Part shown: positions 61,461 through 64,000 of the stretch, in pieces | How positions within the stretch are numbered: position 1 is the first letter of the stretch | How the letters are laid out: each line of letters opens with the position of its first letter | DNA from: DASQHW01 sp963837155 | GTDB lineage: Bacteria; Actinomycetota; Acidimicrobiia; IMCC26256; PALSA-610 | Direction: 5' to 3' | Length of the DNA: 64,000 bases | Assembly: GCA_963837155.1 (NCBI GenBank) | Contig: CAWIMB010000001.1 | Coordinates: 992,001 to 1,056,000 of the forward strand | Translations under genes and position numbers: made by a program | The notes under the pieces: model-generated | What the model was told of the DNA's origin: nothing | The model's input: only the letters and a program-made list of their open reading frames with translations | Databases searched by the model: none

Positions 61461-61482
61461 CTTTGAGAATACGTGCACAAAG
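61461..61482. promoter_or_regulatory. Rex-type operator
   Basis: CTTTGAGAATACGTGCACAAAG is a dyad with perfect 5-bp ends (CTTTG/CAAAG). On the minus strand it reads CTTTGTGCACGTATTCTCAAAG, close to the actinobacterial Rex consensus TTGTGn8TCACAA. It lies 78 bp upstream of the rex start and suggests autoregulation of rex-met8-hemA by the NADH/NAD+ ratio. Confidence 0.65.
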
Positions 61483-61559
61483 TCGATACCCTGCGACGAG
61501 GAGCGGACGACCCGAGCGCCGCATCACGGGGCTCGGGCCCGCAGTCCCAAAGGACGCAG

Positions 61560-62240
61560 GTGGCCACAGAGGTGGGAGCAACGCCCCGACGCCGGATCCC
61601 CGAGGCGACCGTTGCCCGCCTTCCGCTGTACTACCGGGCGCTGGTCGAGACCGGTGAACGCCAGGTGCCGACGATCTCCTCGGAGCGGCTCGCCGAACTG
61701 GCGGGTGTGAATGCCGCCAAGGTTCGCAAAGACCTGTCGTATCTCGGCTCCTACGGCACTCGCGGCGTCGGCTACGACGTCGAGTACCTGCTTCACGAGA
61801 TCTCCCGCGAGCTCGGCCTCACACGCGACTGGCCGGTTGCGATCGTCGGGATCGGCAACCTCGGCCGCGCGCTTGCGAACTATCGCGGCTTCGGTGCGCG
61901 GGGGTTTCGGGTCGTCGCCCTGTTCGACGCCGACGCTGAGATCGTGGGACGCCGCATCGGCGAGCTCGCCGTCGAAGCGATCGACGATCTCGACCGGGTC
62001 GTCGCCGAGCGCGGCATCGCGATCGGCATCCTCGCGGTTCCCGCGGCGGTCGCCCAAGACACCGCCGACAAGCTCGTCGCGGCGGGTGTCACGTCGATCT
62101 TGAACTTCGCGCCCGCCGTGTGCACGGTCCCCGACGGAGTGTCGATGCGCAAGGTCGATCTGGCGATCGAGCTGCAGATCCTGTCGTTCTACCAACTTCG
62201 CCGCGGGGCGGGAACGGCCCAGAGAGCCGAATTGACGTGA
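61560..62240 (+). CDS. rex: Redox-sensing transcriptional repressor Rex
   Basis: A 226-residue NADH-responsive repressor. RRIPEATVARLPLYYRALVE and LAGVNAAKVRKDLSYLGSYG form the winged helix. TRGVGYDVEYLLHEI and the Rossmann motif VAIVGIGNLGRALANY bind NAD(H), and FDADAEIVG carries the Asp selecting NAD over NADP. ILAVPAAVAQDTADKLVAAG and ILNFAP complete the fold. The GTG at 61560 follows an AAAGGA ribosome-binding site. The gene order rex-(met8-like)-hemA matches that of many actinobacteria. Confidence 0.93.
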   Translation: MATEVGATPRRRIPEATVARLPLYYRALVETGERQVPTISSERLAELAGVNAAKVRKDLSYLGSYGTRGVGYDVEYLLHEISRELGLTRDWPVAIVGIGNLGRALANYRGFGARGFRVVALFDADAEIVGRRIGELAVEAIDDLDRVVAERGIAIGILAVPAAVAQDTADKLVAAGVTSILNFAPAVCTVPDGVSMRKVDLAIELQILSFYQLRRGAGTAQRAELT

Positions 62241-62881
62241 ACGACGACGCCGGTCGGCCGGGGCTTGCCGGACTGCCGGTGAACCTGCTCGTACGCGGCC
62301 GCCGGGTGGTGGTCGTCGGCGGTGGCCGCATCGCCGCCCGCAAGATCGGCCCGCTGCTCGAGCTGGATGCGGCCGTCGAGGTGGTCGCCCGGCAGGTCGG
62401 CGACGAGGTGCGGGCGTGGGCCGACGCCGGCCGCGTCGTGCTCCACCAACGGGCATTCGCGGCGGACGACCTGCGCGACGCCTGGCTCGCATTCACCGCG
62501 ACCGATGACCCGGCGGTCAATGCCGCTGTCCACACAGCGGGCGAAGCCGCGCGGGTCTGGGTCAACAGCGCCGACGACCCGGCCAACTGCTCCTTTACGC
62601 TGATGTCCGTGATTCGCCGCGCCGATCTCGTGGTCACCGTGGGCACGGGTGGCCGCAGTCCGGCGCTTGCCGCGCACCTGCGTCGAGTGTGGGAAGACGA
62701 GCTCGGCCCCGAGTACGAGACCCTGCTCGACGTGCTCAGTGATGCGCGGGAAGAGCTGCGCGCCTCCGGACGTTCCAGCGAGGACGCCGATTGGCAGCGC
62801 GTCTTCGACGAAGGCATCGTGGAGCTGGTCAGGGCGGGACGCATCGACGACGCGAAGGAGTTGTTGAAGACGTGTCTGTGA
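62237..62881 (+). CDS. Precorrin-2 dehydrogenase/siroheme synthase N-terminal-like protein
   Basis: A 214-residue Met8p/CysG-N-type protein, oxidising precorrin-2 to sirohydrochlorin with NAD+ and possibly chelating iron. PVNLLVRGRRVVVVGGGRIA and ARKIGPLLELDAAVEVVARQ are the Rossmann part. WLAFTATDDPAVNAAVHTAG, WVNSADDPANCSFTLMSVIR and VTVGTGGRSPALAAHLRRV are family blocks with the conserved Asp. The GTG overlaps the rex stop. The next gene, hemA, starts 10 bp before this one ends, so the three are tightly coupled. Confidence 0.87.
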   Translation: MNDDAGRPGLAGLPVNLLVRGRRVVVVGGGRIAARKIGPLLELDAAVEVVARQVGDEVRAWADAGRVVLHQRAFAADDLRDAWLAFTATDDPAVNAAVHTAGEAARVWVNSADDPANCSFTLMSVIRRADLVVTVGTGGRSPALAAHLRRVWEDELGPEYETLLDVLSDAREELRASGRSSEDADWQRVFDEGIVELVRAGRIDDAKELLKTCL

Positions 62882-64000
62882 TCGTCGTCGGCCTCAACCA
62901 CCGTACCGTGCCGGTCGAGCTCCTCGAGCGCATGACCGTGGCGGAGCCTCAGGTCGCCAAGGTGCTGCACGACTTGATGGCACACGAGCACCTGCTCGAA
63001 GTCGTCGTGCTCTCCACGTGCAACCGCACGGAGATCTACGCGCGCTGCACGCACTTCCACGGTGCAGTTGGCGACGTCCGCGACTTCCTCGCCGACCACT
63101 CGGGCGCGGCACCCGACGAGTTCGAGAACCACCTCTACACGTACTACGACGACGCAGCAGTCGCGCACCTGTTTTCGGTCGTGGCCGGCCTGGACTCGAT
63201 GATCGTCGGTGAGAGCGAGATCCTCGGGCAGGTCCGCGACGCATGGCAAGCCGCCGCTCGCGAGCAGACGTCGTCGCAGACGCTGTCGCGCTTGTTCAAG
63301 CACGCGGTCGAATCCGGCAAGCGGGTGCGCACCGAGACCGGTATCTCGCGTCACCCGGTTTCGATCCCGTCGGCCGCGGTGACGGTTGCGGCGGAGCACC
63401 TTGGCACCCTCGAGAGTGCGCGGGTGCTCGTGATCGGGGCAGGACAGATGGGCACCGGCCTCGCGTCCACACTGCGTTCACGCGGCGTCGAACAGATCTG
63501 GGTCGCGAACCGCACCCGGGAACGGGGCGAGGAGCTCGCGACGCGCGTCGGCGGCGAGGCGATCCCGCTCACCGAGATCGCCGACACGCTGGTCGACGCC
63601 GATGTGTTGTTCACGTCGACGGCATCGAGCGAAGTGCTCCTCGAACGCGCGACGGTGGAGATGGTGATGGCGTGCCGCAACGCGCGTCCGCTGCTGATCG
63701 TCGACGTGGCGCTGCCGCGCGATGTCGATCCCGGCGTCGGCGACGTCCTCGAGGTGACGCTGCTCGACCTCGACGACCTGAAGGACTTCGCGCAGCGCTC
63801 GGCCGAACGACGCCGGCGCGAGATCGGCAAGGTCCGAGAGATCCTCGCGGCCGAGATCGACCGCTACCACGGCGAACGCGCCGCCCGCGAGGTTGCGCCA
63901 CTCATCACGTCGCTGCGCGAGCTCGGAGAAGGTGTTCGGCAGCTCGAGATCGAGCGGTTCAAGGCGAAGCTCGGCCAGCTCGACCCGGATGCGCGCGAGC
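62872..64000 (+). CDS. hemA: Glutamyl-tRNA reductase (C-terminus beyond window)
   Basis: The first enzyme of C5-pathway tetrapyrrole synthesis, reducing Glu-tRNA to glutamate-1-semialdehyde. 376 residues are visible. VVGLNHRTVPVELLERMTV starts it. The catalytic Cys is in VVVLSTCNRTEIYARC. GLDSMIVGESEILGQVRDAW, the NADPH-binding VLVIGAGQMGTGLASTL, and WVANRTRERGEELA follow. The C-terminal dimerisation helix is cut off by the window edge. The GTG at 62872 overlaps the preceding gene. Confidence 0.94.
   Translation, partial: MSVIVVGLNHRTVPVELLERMTVAEPQVAKVLHDLMAHEHLLEVVVLSTCNRTEIYARCTHFHGAVGDVRDFLADHSGAAPDEFENHLYTYYDDAAVAHLFSVVAGLDSMIVGESEILGQVRDAWQAAAREQTSSQTLSRLFKHAVESGKRVRTETGISRHPVSIPSAAVTVAAEHLGTLESARVLVIGAGQMGTGLASTLRSRGVEQIWVANRTRERGEELATRVGGEAIPLTEIADTLVDADVLFTSTASSEVLLERATVEMVMACRNARPLLIVDVALPRDVDPGVGDVLEVTLLDLDDLKDFAQRSAERRRREIGKVREILAAEIDRYHGERAAREVAPLITSLRELGEGVRQLEIERFKAKLGQLDPDARE

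Noticed and set aside
1..64000. tRNA, rRNA, CRISPR arrays, insertion sequences
   Set aside because: I looked for T-loop-like motifs, regularly spaced repeats, transposase motifs and terminal inverted repeats and found none convincing. Short GC-rich repeats inside genes encode low-complexity protein segments.

Overview
The window is high-GC DNA (about two thirds G+C by eye) with many GTG/TTG starts and tightly packed, often overlapping genes. It looks like an actinobacterium outside the best-known genera, and an Acidimicrobiia-like lineage is my guess. Supporting genes are mshA followed by a YbjN gene, proC with a BldC-like small regulator nearby, a rex-(met8-like)-hemA operon, an F420/LLM-type oxidoreductase, and an RsiG-like gene coupled to a small XRE regulator. 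No rRNA, tRNA, insertion sequence, integrase or CRISPR array was seen.

Bases 1-41284 are one large surface-polysaccharide locus. It opens with a nucleotide-sugar block: a CMP-sugar synthetase, an iron-type alcohol dehydrogenase and a class IV aminotransferase. Then come a Wzz/tyrosine-kinase fusion, a FemAB/GNAT-like acyltransferase, a DegT-like aminotransferase, a YdjC deacetylase, an asparagine-synthase-type amidotransferase, a glycosyltransferase, a sugar epimerase and a UDP-sugar dehydrogenase. A metabolic insert (alanine dehydrogenase, LLM oxidoreductase, SDR, VOC protein) follows. The locus resumes with a secreted glycoside hydrolase, a second Wzz/kinase, a GT2-GT4 protein, the Wzm/Wzt ABC exporter (Wzt carries a C-terminal sugar-binding-type domain), six SAM methyltransferases, a sulfotransferase, further glycosyltransferases, an O-antigen ligase/polymerase-like protein and an initiating phosphoglycosyl transferase. 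The implied product is a heavily methylated and probably sulfated glycan.

Bases 41355-52833 hold mostly housekeeping and envelope genes: a HAD phosphatase, two secreted coiled-coil cell-wall enzymes (one RPF/transglycosylase-like, one LytM), three SDRs, methionine aminopeptidase, truncated haemoglobin, a SET protein, a Fur regulator, SirB1-like, LON-domain, DksA-like and MoaD-like proteins. Bases 52897-64000 hold the RsiG-like/XRE pair, mshA-ybjN, proC with a structured leader, a conserved unknown, a BldC-like regulator, a SAM hydroxide adenosyltransferase-like protein with a coupled 30-residue membrane peptide, an acyl-CoA-synthetase-like ligase, and rex-met8-hemA with a Rex-type operator.

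An important caveat is that about twenty genes are split across reading frames, with roughly thirty apparent indels affecting both accessory and housekeeping genes. The downstream frame always continues the same conserved family, so sequencing or assembly indels are more likely than mass pseudogenisation. Frameshifted genes are therefore given as single features spanning all frames, with approximate break positions.
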